DNA of 64,000 bases from Deltaproteobacteria bacterium (GTDB lineage: Bacteria > Myxococcota_A > Polyangia > Polyangiales > Ga0077539), in contig JACRDB010000107.1 of the NCBI GenBank assembly GCA_016218725.1, positions 1 through 64,000 of the forward strand. The letters run 5' to 3'. Made by a program: the position numbers and the translations under genes. Below the pieces are notes generated by a model. That model was not told the origin of the DNA. It saw only the letters and a program-made list of their open reading frames with translations, and did no database searches. Below are positions 43,350 to 51,325 of this stretch, in pieces. The first letter of the stretch is position 1; every line of letters starts with the position of its first letter.

Positions 43350-43506
43350 CGCAGGCCCTGAGCGGCGACCTCACCCCCCGGCCCCCTCTCCCTGGCGGGA
43401 GAGGGGGAGGAAGAGAGGGAGGAAAGGCAATAAATTCACGCTCTTACACCCACTCTCCCGCCAGGGAGAGGGGGCCGGGGGGTGAGGTCGCCGCTCAGGG
43501 CCTGCG
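43350..43506. repeat. Perfect 54-bp inverted repeat with 49-base loop
   Basis: The arms at 43350-43403 and 43453-43506 are exact reverse complements. They are very GC-rich and include CCCCCTCTCCCTGGCGGGAG in the left arm, itself nearly palindromic. The loop is AT-richer. The right arm contains the stop codon of the gene at 44259-43495. Dispersed palindromes with this CCCTCTCC / GGAGAGGG core are seen in many GC-rich genomes. It may be a REP/MITE-like unit, or a strong RNA hairpin insulating the genes on either side. No coding sequence is inside it. Confidence 0.9.
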
Positions 43507-44259
43507 AGGCGCCGTGGGTGGCGTGGCAGGTGCGGCGGACGGTGGCGCCTCGCCATTGACGAGGGCATTACGGCGGTGGGAGATGCCACTGCGAATGCCG
43601 TCGCGGTAGCCCTGGTCGGTCTGGAGCCTCGCGAGGTCCACCCCGGCGGGCAGGCCGTGCTCCAGTGTGACGCTCCAGTCCGCGTAGTAGCCCAGCTCTC
43701 CCACCTCCCGACGTGTGGCCTCCCTGCGCTGAGTTTCGCCGTTGGTGCAGTCGTTCCACTGGCCCTCGCGCTGTGCCGCCTCGTAGAGCCGGTCGCCGCG
43801 TTCCAGCGCGCGGGCGAAGCCCACGACCATGTTCACGACTCCCCCTACCAGCGGGATCGCGCCGCCTGCGGCCACGCTCGCACCCTGCCCGGTCAGCCGT
43901 GCTGGGCTCGGCCTGGCCTGCGCGGCCCCCTCCTCCCGGAGCTGCCGTTGGACCTCGACCACGTTCGGGGGGCGGGGACCGCAGGTGGACTCGACGCGCG
44001 GGAGCGAGTCCAGGTAATGGATCACCCGGTCCATGCGGTCCGTGAGGGCGCTGCCGTAGCCTCCTCCCTGGACAAGCTGCGTCATCCGGGCGTCCGGCGC
44101 GGGCTCCAGGGTGACCGCGGGCTGCCTCGCGAGGTCCCCCGCGGCGGGCGCCGGCCCCCGTCCGGCCGGTGGCGTGGGGGGCCCCGAGGGCCCGGCCGGG
44201 GCCGGGTCGCTGGGGACCGAGACGTTCCGATTCACGACGCGTGGGAAATCGAAGCCCAT
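43495..44259 (-). CDS. Hypothetical protein with a Gly-rich hydrophobic centre
   Basis: 254 aa, unrecognised. No signal peptide is seen (MGFDFPRVVNRNV). A Pro/Ala-rich N-terminal region is followed by an alpha-helical part (RMDRVIHYLDSLPRV, VVEVQRQLREEGAAQ), a glycine-rich hydrophobic stretch (GASVAAGGAIPLVGGVVNMV), and a charged C-terminal half. The layout resembles cargo or channel-inserting proteins, but this is only an impression. The C-terminal end and stop lie in the right arm of the inverted repeat, so the repeat has probably altered the last residues. Confidence 0.6.
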   Translation of the reverse strand: MGFDFPRVVNRNVSVPSDPAPAGPSGPPTPPAGRGPAPAAGDLARQPAVTLEPAPDARMTQLVQGGGYGSALTDRMDRVIHYLDSLPRVESTCGPRPPNVVEVQRQLREEGAAQARPSPARLTGQGASVAAGGAIPLVGGVVNMVVGFARALERGDRLYEAAQREGQWNDCTNGETQRREATRREVGELGYYADWSVTLEHGLPAGVDLARLQTDQGYRDGIRSGISHRRNALVNGEAPPSAAPATPPTAPRRP

Positions 44260-44360
44260 GGCGAATGCTCCCGCGCCCCGAGTTCACTCCTCGCGACGCG
44301 GGGAGGTGATCGCGCCGAGCCCCGAGGTCGTTTCCGATTTCCGGTCGATTTTTCCGTCGG

Positions 44361-44954
44361 CTACCAGCGCAGGGCGTCAAACCCCAGGTCCAGGAGCACC
44401 GAGAGGGTGTTGATCTCCGCCTCGATGATCAGGAGCCCCCGCACCTGCACCCCCAGCCGGAAGCGCCCCCGGGTGAGAATCCGCCCGGAGACCATGAACG
44501 AATAGCCCATGTCCAGCTCGCCCACACTTTGTGAGACTCCGTCCACCGTGGACGACACCCCGAGGTTGTAGATCCCGATCCCGAGGCCCACCCTGAGGCG
44601 CCAGAAGTCCACCGCGGGACCGAAGACCACGGCCAGGGTGCGCATCCCGGCGGTGGCCGTGTGGCGCATGCCCGCGGCGTCCGTGTAGGCCAGCGAGCTC
44701 CCGTAGAGCTTTGCGTAGCCAAGCTCCAGCCACGGGGTGAGGTAGTACGGCGAGCGCAGGGCCACCAGGAGGCCCGCGGCGAGCCCGCCGTTGCTGCCGC
44801 TGGTCTCGGGGCCACGGTCAAAGCGCCCGGCCTGCATGAAGCCGTAGCCCACCGAGGCCGTGGTCTCCAGGGTGTACCGCGGCTGGGCGAGCGCCACCCC
44901 GGGCGTGACCGCCAGCGCCACGAGGATCGGGAGCGCGCAGCGCCTCATGGCCAC
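44361..44954 (-). CDS. Outer-membrane beta-barrel-like protein
   Basis: 197 aa. The signal peptide MAMRRCALPILVALAVTPGVALAQ has an AxA site. The mature protein is made of amphipathic strands (YTLETTASVGYGFMQAG, WLELGYAKLYG, LRVGLGIGIYNLGVS, RFRLGVQVRGLLIIEAE), matching small outer-membrane barrels of about eight strands. No family is assigned. It overlaps the end of the phosphodiesterase-like gene upstream by 10 bases, so the two are co-expressed. Confidence 0.72.
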   Translation of the reverse strand: MAMRRCALPILVALAVTPGVALAQPRYTLETTASVGYGFMQAGRFDRGPETSGSNGGLAAGLLVALRSPYYLTPWLELGYAKLYGSSLAYTDAAGMRHTATAGMRTLAVVFGPAVDFWRLRVGLGIGIYNLGVSSTVDGVSQSVGELDMGYSFMVSGRILTRGRFRLGVQVRGLLIIEAEINTLSVLLDLGFDALRW

Positions 44955-46219
44955 GCCGGGCCCCCCGGCACGCGGCCGACGGCCTCGTAGCGGCGCCAGA
45001 CGAGCCCCGGGTAGTCCGAGAGCACCCCGTTGGGGGTGGCGCCCCGGAGGAATACGTCCAGGACCTGCGGGTCATCGATGGTCCAGGGCATCACCTGGAT
45101 GTTGTTCATCTGCGCCGTGGTGCCGCCCCCGGGGAGGGGCCCGCGGGTCCAGCGAGGCCCCCAGAGGGTGCAGCCCGTGGGGCGGGTGTCCCGCGGGTTG
45201 ACCTCGATCAGGCACGGCACCCGCTGGTCCATGGGCAGGGCCGTGAACGCGTCGATGGTGTCATCGTCCGGCAGGCCCAGGAAGAAGAGCACCGTGCGCC
45301 CTCGGGTCATCGCCAGGGCCTGGGCCCGGCGCACCGCCTGGGCCGCGGGCGCCACCGCCGGGGCCACCTTGATGTCCAGCCAGAGCGCCCGCAGGTTCGA
45401 GCGCTCCACCACCGCCGTGAGCAGCTCGTCCAGCGTGGGGATCTCCTCGCCGTAGAGGGCGTGGCAGAACGTGCGCACCTGCGTCAGGGTGTAGTCCTCC
45501 ACGTCGCCGTGGCAATAGATCCCGCGGGTCAGCCTCGGGTTGAAGGTCGGGTCGTGGTACACGAGCGCCACCCCCTCCCGGGTGAGCCTCACGTCGATCT
45601 CCACCAGCTCCGCGCCGAAGGCCTCGCTCCCGAGCACCGAGGGAATGGTGTTCTCCGACACGCCGCAGCCGTCCCCGGCCTGACACCGCCCGTGGTGGGC
45701 GCCCACCAGGAAGCGCCCCTCAGTGGCCCTCGGGGAGCGCTGCCAGGTGAGCTGCAGCGGCCTCATGGGCGGGTCCCTCCCGGCGCCGTAGTTTCCCGTG
45801 AGGGTGAAGGTCCCCGTGGGGCGCATGCCCTGGCACACGAGCCTCGCGACCTCCGGGGGCCCGAGCTCCAGCCGCACGAGGCCCACGGTGAGCGTGGTGC
45901 GCGTGTTCCACTCGCCCTCCAGCACCACGCGGGCGCCGTCCACGCAGCCCGCGCGGGTCACCACGTAGGCGGCGCCCTCGCGCTCGGTGAACATGGTCTG
46001 GTACCGGGGGCTCGTGCGCAGGACGAAATCGTCGCCGAAGGTCTCCCGCCCGCGGTCCACGGCCCAGACGCCGTCCAGGGCGCCCAGGGACAGCACCGCC
46101 GGCGCCGTGGCGTCCCCGAGGACGCTCGCGTCGCCGAAGGAGAAGGGCTGCGGGGCCCTCGGGTCCGTGTAGCACCCGAGGGCGAGCGCCGCCCCGCACA
46201 GCCACCTTCTAGAACTCAT
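44945..46219 (-). CDS. Glycerophosphodiester phosphodiesterase-family lipoprotein
   Basis: 424 aa. The short signal MSSRRWLCGAALALGC has lipobox ALGC. An N-terminal beta-rich region (about 40-165) precedes the GDPD TIM barrel. The family motifs appear in order: AHHGR (catalytic His), ELVEIDVRLTREG (metal Glu and Asp), VYHDPTF (catalytic His), IPTLDELL, LWLDIK and, at the end, PNGVLSDYP. The metal ligands and His are present, so glycerophosphodiesters are likely substrates. The position between two beta-barrel genes suggests an outer-membrane setting. It overlaps both neighbours by about 10 bases. Confidence 0.86.
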   Translation of the reverse strand: MSSRRWLCGAALALGCYTDPRAPQPFSFGDASVLGDATAPAVLSLGALDGVWAVDRGRETFGDDFVLRTSPRYQTMFTEREGAAYVVTRAGCVDGARVVLEGEWNTRTTLTVGLVRLELGPPEVARLVCQGMRPTGTFTLTGNYGAGRDPPMRPLQLTWQRSPRATEGRFLVGAHHGRCQAGDGCGVSENTIPSVLGSEAFGAELVEIDVRLTREGVALVYHDPTFNPRLTRGIYCHGDVEDYTLTQVRTFCHALYGEEIPTLDELLTAVVERSNLRALWLDIKVAPAVAPAAQAVRRAQALAMTRGRTVLFFLGLPDDDTIDAFTALPMDQRVPCLIEVNPRDTRPTGCTLWGPRWTRGPLPGGGTTAQMNNIQVMPWTIDDPQVLDVFLRGATPNGVLSDYPGLVWRRYEAVGRVPGGPAWP

Positions 46220-46952
46220 AGCCCACCATGAAGCGCGGGTACGGCAGGAGGTTCGTCGTGGGGGCGAAGGCCACCCAGAGCTGGTAGTCTGGCACCGCCG
46301 CCAGGAGCGTCACGCCGTAGAAGATCATCCCCCCGCGGCGGTTCACGGGCGTCTCGGCCACCAGCGTGAACGAGAAACCCCCGAGGTTCTGCGGGTCCCG
46401 GGACAGCACCGAGCCCCCGAGGTTCACCCGCTGCGTGTGCACCACGATCAGCTCCGCGGTGAGCGTGGCCCGCGTCCCGTTGTGCTCCACGCCAAGGGAC
46501 AGCCCCGGCTGGCTCATCAACCCGAAGGACGACACGTCAAAGCCCGTCACCCCCATGAACCCGAACCAGAACGCCGCCCGGTAGTGGGCCCCCAGGAGCC
46601 AGCGCCCGAAGCGCCGCCCCCAGCCCGCCCCGAGCTGCAGCTCGTTGTTGAGCACCACCGCCCGGAGCCTCACGTCTCCGAAGAAACCCGCCGGGAGCCC
46701 CACCCTCAACCCCGCCAGCACCATCGGCACCTGGCGCAGCTCCGACGCCACCAGGCGCCGCGGGAGCACGTCCAGCGAGAGCCCCGCGAGCGCCCGTAGC
46801 CTCCACCGCGCAGGCCCCACGGGCTCGAAGAACCCCGGGCGCGCCTCGGGCTCCGGGGGTGGTGTAGGCAACTGTGGTTCCGGCGGGTCCCCGAGGGCGA
46901 GGGCGGGCGAGAGCACCCCGGCCAGTGTCAGCGAGCCCCGGACGCGCATCAC
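46209..46952 (-). CDS. Outer-membrane beta-barrel-like protein
   Basis: 247 aa. The signal peptide MMRVRGSLTLAGVLSPALALG is followed by a proline-rich linker and then repeated amphipathic strands (RLRALAGLSLDVLPRRL, LRAVVLNNELQLGAGWG, ATLTAELIVVHTQRV, FTLVAETPVNRRGG), ending in ...YPRFMVGYEF. A C-terminal aromatic after an alternating strand is typical of outer-membrane barrels. No family is recognised. The 3' end overlaps the GDPD gene. Confidence 0.7.
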   Translation of the reverse strand: MMRVRGSLTLAGVLSPALALGDPPEPQLPTPPPEPEARPGFFEPVGPARWRLRALAGLSLDVLPRRLVASELRQVPMVLAGLRVGLPAGFFGDVRLRAVVLNNELQLGAGWGRRFGRWLLGAHYRAAFWFGFMGVTGFDVSSFGLMSQPGLSLGVEHNGTRATLTAELIVVHTQRVNLGGSVLSRDPQNLGGFSFTLVAETPVNRRGGMIFYGVTLLAAVPDYQLWVAFAPTTNLLPYPRFMVGYEF

Positions 46953-47004
46953 CGCCCCTGGTTTCAGCGTGGGAGCACGGTCCCCGTCAAGGAAAAACGG
47001 TGCG

Positions 47005-48744
47005 CTACGCCGCGTCGGTCTCGAGCTGGGCGAAGAGGTCCCGGAGCTCTCTGCGGCCGCGCAGGGCGCCGGCGAGCTCGCCGGCGTCGTGGATCATGGC
47101 CTCTTCCATCTCCGCGAGGCCCTCTCCGGCGCGCTCCAGGCGCTTCTGGAGCTCGGCCAGCTCGTCGTCGGCGGCCTGCGAGACGCGCTCCAACTGCTTG
47201 CGCAGGGCCTCGATCTGGAAGTCCAGGTCCTGGACCTCGGTCTCCTTGGAGGCGGCGTAGGTCTGGGCGCGCAGGAGGTCATCCGCGGCCCCGAGGCTGC
47301 GCTCCAGGGCGGCGACGGCGTCCCGGTACCGATCCAGGAGCTGCGGGGTGGGCTCGGGCCCGGTGGTGGCCAGGTCCGCGTGGAGGGCGATGAAGAGCTC
47401 GGCCAGGGCCAGGGCGTGGGCGTCGTGCTGGGCGGTGAGGTCCTGGGCTTCGCGCAGCTCCTCGTGGGCGCGGGTGAGGTCCTGGCCGATGGCGTCCATG
47501 GCGCGGCCGAACCTCCCCTGGGCCTCCCGGGCCTGGGTGGTGATCGCGTCGCCCTTCTCCTGCTCCCGGAGCCACTGGCCGTGCAGGTCTGCCATGCTGG
47601 CGTAGGTCGCCCGCACGCGCTCCAGGCGCTGGGAGAGGTCCCCGGAGCCCGCCTGGGACACCCGGGACAACATCTCCGAGAAGAGCTGCACGCGGCGCTC
47701 CCAGCGCTCCAGGGAGGCCGGCGAGAAGCGCACGTTGCGCCCGGGGGGCGCGCTCTCCAGCGTGGACGGCTGGGACCGCGCCCGGAAGGCCCCGGAGACC
47801 CTCGCGGGCCTGGGGTGGCTGGCGGCGAGGTCCCCGAGGACCTTGGCGATCCTGCGCGCGGACACGGGCCTGCGGGTGGGGTCCTTCTCCAGGCACTGGA
47901 GCACGAGCTGGTCCAGCTCCGGCGGCACCTCGGGGTTCAAGCTCCGGGCCGAGGGAGCGGGCTCCTTCAGGTGCTGGATCAGGTACCCGGTGACGTCCTG
48001 GGCGACAAACGGCAGCCTGCCCGTGACGCACCGGAAGAGTATGCACCCCACGGCGTACAGGTCCGCCGGGGGGCCCGCGTCAATGGACGTGATGCGCTCC
48101 GGGGCCATGTACTGCGGCGTGCCGAAGATCTCCCCGGTGCCCGTCAGCCGCGTGTCGTGCATGCTCCGGGCGATGCCGAAGTCCAGCACCTTCAAGAGCT
48201 CGGTGCCGTCGTCCTGAGGGCACACGAAGAGGTTGTCGGGCTTCAGGTCCCGGTGGATCACCTGGAAGTCATGGGCGCGCCCCAGGGCGCTCACCGCCTG
48301 GAGGTTCAAATCAATGGCCCGCCCGAGGTGCATGGGCCCCGGGGTGCGCTTCAAGATCGCCTCCAGCGTCTCCCCGAGGAGCAGCTCCATCACCATGTAG
48401 GGCGTGTCGTCTTCGAGCTCGCCCTCGTCCAGGATCTCGATGATGTTCGGGTGGGCCAGGCGCCGCGTGCTGGAGGCCTCCCGGCGGAAGCGCTCCCGGA
48501 GCCTCGGGTCCGAGGCCAGCTCCCGGCGGAACAGCTTGATGGCCACCACCCGGTGCGGGACGTTCTGCACCGCCCGGTACACCGTAGCCATGCCCCCGGA
48601 GCCCACGATCCCCTCGATGAGGTACTTCCCGGCGATGACCTTCCCGAGGAACGGGTCCGGGGCCTCCTCCAGGGGCTCGCGGTCCACGAAGCAGTGCGTC
48701 GAGTCCGACTGATACCGCAGGTTGCAGCGAGGACAGATCTTCAT
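47005..48744 (-). CDS. Ser/Thr protein kinase with N-terminal Cys knuckle and C-terminal coiled coil
   Basis: 579 aa from ATG 48744 (MKICPRCNLRYQSDSTHCFV). The N-terminal Cys 4, 7 and 18 form a partial zinc knuckle. Kinase: GSGGMA at 48-53, Lys 70 (AIKLF), HRDLKPDN and DFG intact, activation segment YMAPERI. The C-terminal half (about 340-579) has long heptad-like stretches (LERWERRVQLFSEMLSR, LDFQIEALRKQLERV, ELQKRLERAGEGLAEM), indicating coiled-coil oligomerisation. No transmembrane helix is seen. It is divergent from the pseudouridine synthase gene. Confidence 0.92.
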   Translation of the reverse strand: MKICPRCNLRYQSDSTHCFVDREPLEEAPDPFLGKVIAGKYLIEGIVGSGGMATVYRAVQNVPHRVVAIKLFRRELASDPRLRERFRREASSTRRLAHPNIIEILDEGELEDDTPYMVMELLLGETLEAILKRTPGPMHLGRAIDLNLQAVSALGRAHDFQVIHRDLKPDNLFVCPQDDGTELLKVLDFGIARSMHDTRLTGTGEIFGTPQYMAPERITSIDAGPPADLYAVGCILFRCVTGRLPFVAQDVTGYLIQHLKEPAPSARSLNPEVPPELDQLVLQCLEKDPTRRPVSARRIAKVLGDLAASHPRPARVSGAFRARSQPSTLESAPPGRNVRFSPASLERWERRVQLFSEMLSRVSQAGSGDLSQRLERVRATYASMADLHGQWLREQEKGDAITTQAREAQGRFGRAMDAIGQDLTRAHEELREAQDLTAQHDAHALALAELFIALHADLATTGPEPTPQLLDRYRDAVAALERSLGAADDLLRAQTYAASKETEVQDLDFQIEALRKQLERVSQAADDELAELQKRLERAGEGLAEMEEAMIHDAGELAGALRGRRELRDLFAQLETDAA

Positions 48745-48818
48745 ACCGTCACAGGGAGCGTGAGTGTACCAGACCGCTCGGCCCCGGGAGCCACCCTGTG
48801 CTACCACCGGTCGGGCCC

Positions 48819-49766
48819 ATGGCCCCTCCCCGCGGTCCCCGCCCTCGTCCGGAGCCCACGCTGGCCGCCAGGGTCCGGGAGGCCCTCGGGTGCCCCTGGA
48901 GCGAGGCCCGAGAGCACATCGCCCGGGGCAGGGTCTCCGTGGACGGAGAGGTCACCACGGACCCCGCCGCCCGGGTGGCCCCGGGGGCCTCGGTGGCCGT
49001 CGGTCCCCGCGTACCCACGGCGCCGACGGGCGCGCTTGAGCGCTGGCGCCTGGCCCACCTGGACGCCCAGGTGGCCGTGGTGGACAAGGCCCCCGGGGTG
49101 AACACCGTACCCTTTGAAGACGGCGAGCGGGGCACCCTGGTGGACCTCCTGGCCACGCAGCTCCACCGCTGGGGCCTGGCGCCCCCGAGGGCGCCCCTCT
49201 TTGTCGTGCACCGGCTGGACCGGGAGACCACCGGGCTCCTGGTCTTTGGCCGAACCTGGCTGGCCAAGAGGCACCTCTCGGGGCTCTTCCGGCGCCACGA
49301 CCTGGAGCGCGAGTACCTCTGCCTCGTCCACGGGCGCTTCCCCGCGGCCCGCTCGGTGACCACGCGGCTCCTGGACGACCGGGGAGACGGCCTCCGGGGC
49401 TCCGCGGGCCCCCGGGACCGGCCCACCGAGGGGCGCGTCTCCACCAGCCATTTTCGTCCGCTCCACGCGCTCCAGGGGGCCACGCTGGTGGGCTGTCGCC
49501 TGGAGACCGGGAGGCAGCACCAGCTCCGGATCCACCTCTCGGAGCTGGGGCACCCGATCCTTGGAGAGCGCGTCTACATCAGGGAATTCCGCGGTCCGGC
49601 GCTCCCCGCGCCGAGGGTGCTCCTGCACGCGGCCTCGCTGGGCTTCCAGCACCCGACGGAGCCTCGGGTACTGCGCCTGGAGAGCGCCCTGCCGGAGGAT
49701 TTCCTCGCCGCGGCCGAGGCCCTGGGGGGCCTGCCGGAGGCCCTCAGGAGCCCGCCGCGGCGCTGA
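48819..49766 (+). CDS. RluA-family RNA pseudouridine synthase
   Basis: 315 aa from ATG 48819 (GTG 48798 possible). An S4 RNA-binding region (REALGCPWSEAREHIARG, VSVDGEVT) is followed by the RluA core with VVHRLDRETTGLLVF, where the Asp is the catalytic nucleophile, and RLETGRQHQLRIHL. It isomerises specific uridines in rRNA or tRNA. The exact target is not inferable. The 3' end overlaps the convergent CNNM gene by 23 bases. Confidence 0.9.
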   Translation: MAPPRGPRPRPEPTLAARVREALGCPWSEAREHIARGRVSVDGEVTTDPAARVAPGASVAVGPRVPTAPTGALERWRLAHLDAQVAVVDKAPGVNTVPFEDGERGTLVDLLATQLHRWGLAPPRAPLFVVHRLDRETTGLLVFGRTWLAKRHLSGLFRRHDLEREYLCLVHGRFPAARSVTTRLLDDRGDGLRGSAGPRDRPTEGRVSTSHFRPLHALQGATLVGCRLETGRQHQLRIHLSELGHPILGERVYIREFRGPALPAPRVLLHAASLGFQHPTEPRVLRLESALPEDFLAAAEALGGLPEALRSPPRR

Positions 49767-51087
49767 GGGGCGGGATCGATGTCCTGGGCTCGCGAAGGAT
49801 CTCCACCTTGGTGGCGCGGCGCTTGTCGCCCTCGCGCACCATGAACCGCAGGCCGTGCCACACGACCACGGTGCCCACCTCCGGCACCTTGCCCGCGCGG
49901 GCGCCCAGGAAGCCCCCGAGGGAGTCGTAGTCATCGTCCTCGGGGAACTTCACCCCGAGGCGCTCGGCGAGGTCCTCCACGGGCATCGTGGCGCTCACCA
50001 GCCAGCGGTCCGTGGCGAGCTCCACGAAGGGTACGTCCTCGACGTCGTGCTCGTCCTGGATCTCTCCCACGAGCTCTTCGAGGATGTCCTCCAGGGTGAC
50101 CACGCCGGCCACGGCGCCGAACTCGTCCACCACCATGGCCAGGTGCGTGCGCTGGGCCTGCATGTCCCGCAGCACCGAGAGAATGGACTGCTGGTCCGCC
50201 ACGAAGAACGCCGGCTTGATGATCCGTGACAGCGTGAGCTCCGGCAGGAGGCCCTGGGGCTCCGGGTCCACGCTCCCCGGCGGGCGCGAGAGCTTCTGCG
50301 TGACCAGCCGGTAGAGGTCCTTGGTGAACAGCACCCCGACGATCTCGTCCACCTGGCCGCGGTACACGGGCACCCTGGAGTGCCCGTCATCCCCGACGCG
50401 CTGGAGGGCCTCATGCAAGGGCGTGCCGAGCTCCAGGGCCACCATCTGCGTGCGGGGGACCATGACCTCCCGGGCGGTGCGGTCCTTGAGGCCAAAGACG
50501 TTCTGCAGGAGCTGCGAGCTCATGGGGTCCACGGCGCCGGTGTTCTGGGCCTGCTCGACGACGTACTCCACCTCCTTCTCGGTGACCGTGGGCACGTCGG
50601 GCTCCCGGGGCCCGCCCAGCCGCGCGTTGGCCCAGCGCCCCGCGAGCGCCATGGGCGCCGCGATGGGGGCGAAGAGCACCTCCATGGGGCGGATCCAGAA
50701 GAGCGCCACCGGCGCCACCTGCCGCGCGCGACGGCGCGCGACGGTCACGGCCACCTCGGCCATCATCCCGTAGAGGGCCGCGAGCACCAGCACCACCAGG
50801 GCGCTGGCCCAGCCGCTCGGCTCCACCCGCCCCACCGCCGTGGCCGCCAGCGTGGCCGCGGTGATGGGGAACAGCACCCTGCCGGCCAGGAGGCGCGAGA
50901 GCGTGCGGTTGGGATCCTCCAGGTAGCGGTCGATGACCTTGCCCCGCTCGCCGAGCTCGTCCCTCAGGGCGCGCAGCCGCGCCTCCGGCAGCACCAGGAG
51001 CGACGCCTCCACGCCCGCCATGAGGCTCCCCAGGACGATCAAGCCCAGGGAGATCCCGAGTGGTGTCAGCAATGGGCGCACGCGCAC
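49744..51087 (-). CDS. CNNM/CorC (HlyC) family transporter-associated protein with CBS domains
   Basis: 447 aa. An N-terminal CNNM membrane domain (about 1-170, four hydrophobic segments) is followed by TEKEVEYVVEQAQNTG, a CBS pair (REVMVPRTQMVAL, VLFTKDLYRLV, VVDEFGAVAGVVTLEDILEE) and a C-terminal CorC_HlyC domain (RWLVSATMPVEDLAERLG, DDYDSLGGFLG). Such proteins are implicated in Mg2+/Co2+ homeostasis. A possible binding partner is not in the window. It is divergent from recN across 238 bases without a gene. Confidence 0.92.
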   Translation of the reverse strand: MRVRPLLTPLGISLGLIVLGSLMAGVEASLLVLPEARLRALRDELGERGKVIDRYLEDPNRTLSRLLAGRVLFPITAATLAATAVGRVEPSGWASALVVLVLAALYGMMAEVAVTVARRRARQVAPVALFWIRPMEVLFAPIAAPMALAGRWANARLGGPREPDVPTVTEKEVEYVVEQAQNTGAVDPMSSQLLQNVFGLKDRTAREVMVPRTQMVALELGTPLHEALQRVGDDGHSRVPVYRGQVDEIVGVLFTKDLYRLVTQKLSRPPGSVDPEPQGLLPELTLSRIIKPAFFVADQQSILSVLRDMQAQRTHLAMVVDEFGAVAGVVTLEDILEELVGEIQDEHDVEDVPFVELATDRWLVSATMPVEDLAERLGVKFPEDDDYDSLGGFLGARAGKVPEVGTVVVWHGLRFMVREGDKRRATKVEILREPRTSIPPLSAAAGS

Positions 51088-51325
51088 ACCCCGGAGTGAT
51101 TGCCCTCCGCCCGTCCCTCCCTCATCCCTGACAAGCCCTCACCCATCGTATTGCGCACGGTGGTTGCCTCCTCGGGTTGAAATCCGGAGGGTGCGCAACC
51201 CCGACGGTACCACCACCCCCCCGGGCGTCAAGCACACCACCGGGGGCCCTCCCTCGGGGGAGTGACAGGATATGGCACAGGGACATTGACCGGGGGGAGG
51301 TGAGCGGGTACCGCTTGGGGTACGT

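Noticed and set aside
44260..44360. Extra small gene in the 100-base gap between two minus-strand genes
   Set aside because: No open frame with a start, RBS or conserved pattern.
51088..51325. SOS/LexA box upstream of recN
   Set aside because: No convincing palindromic LexA-type site was found in the 238-base divergent region.
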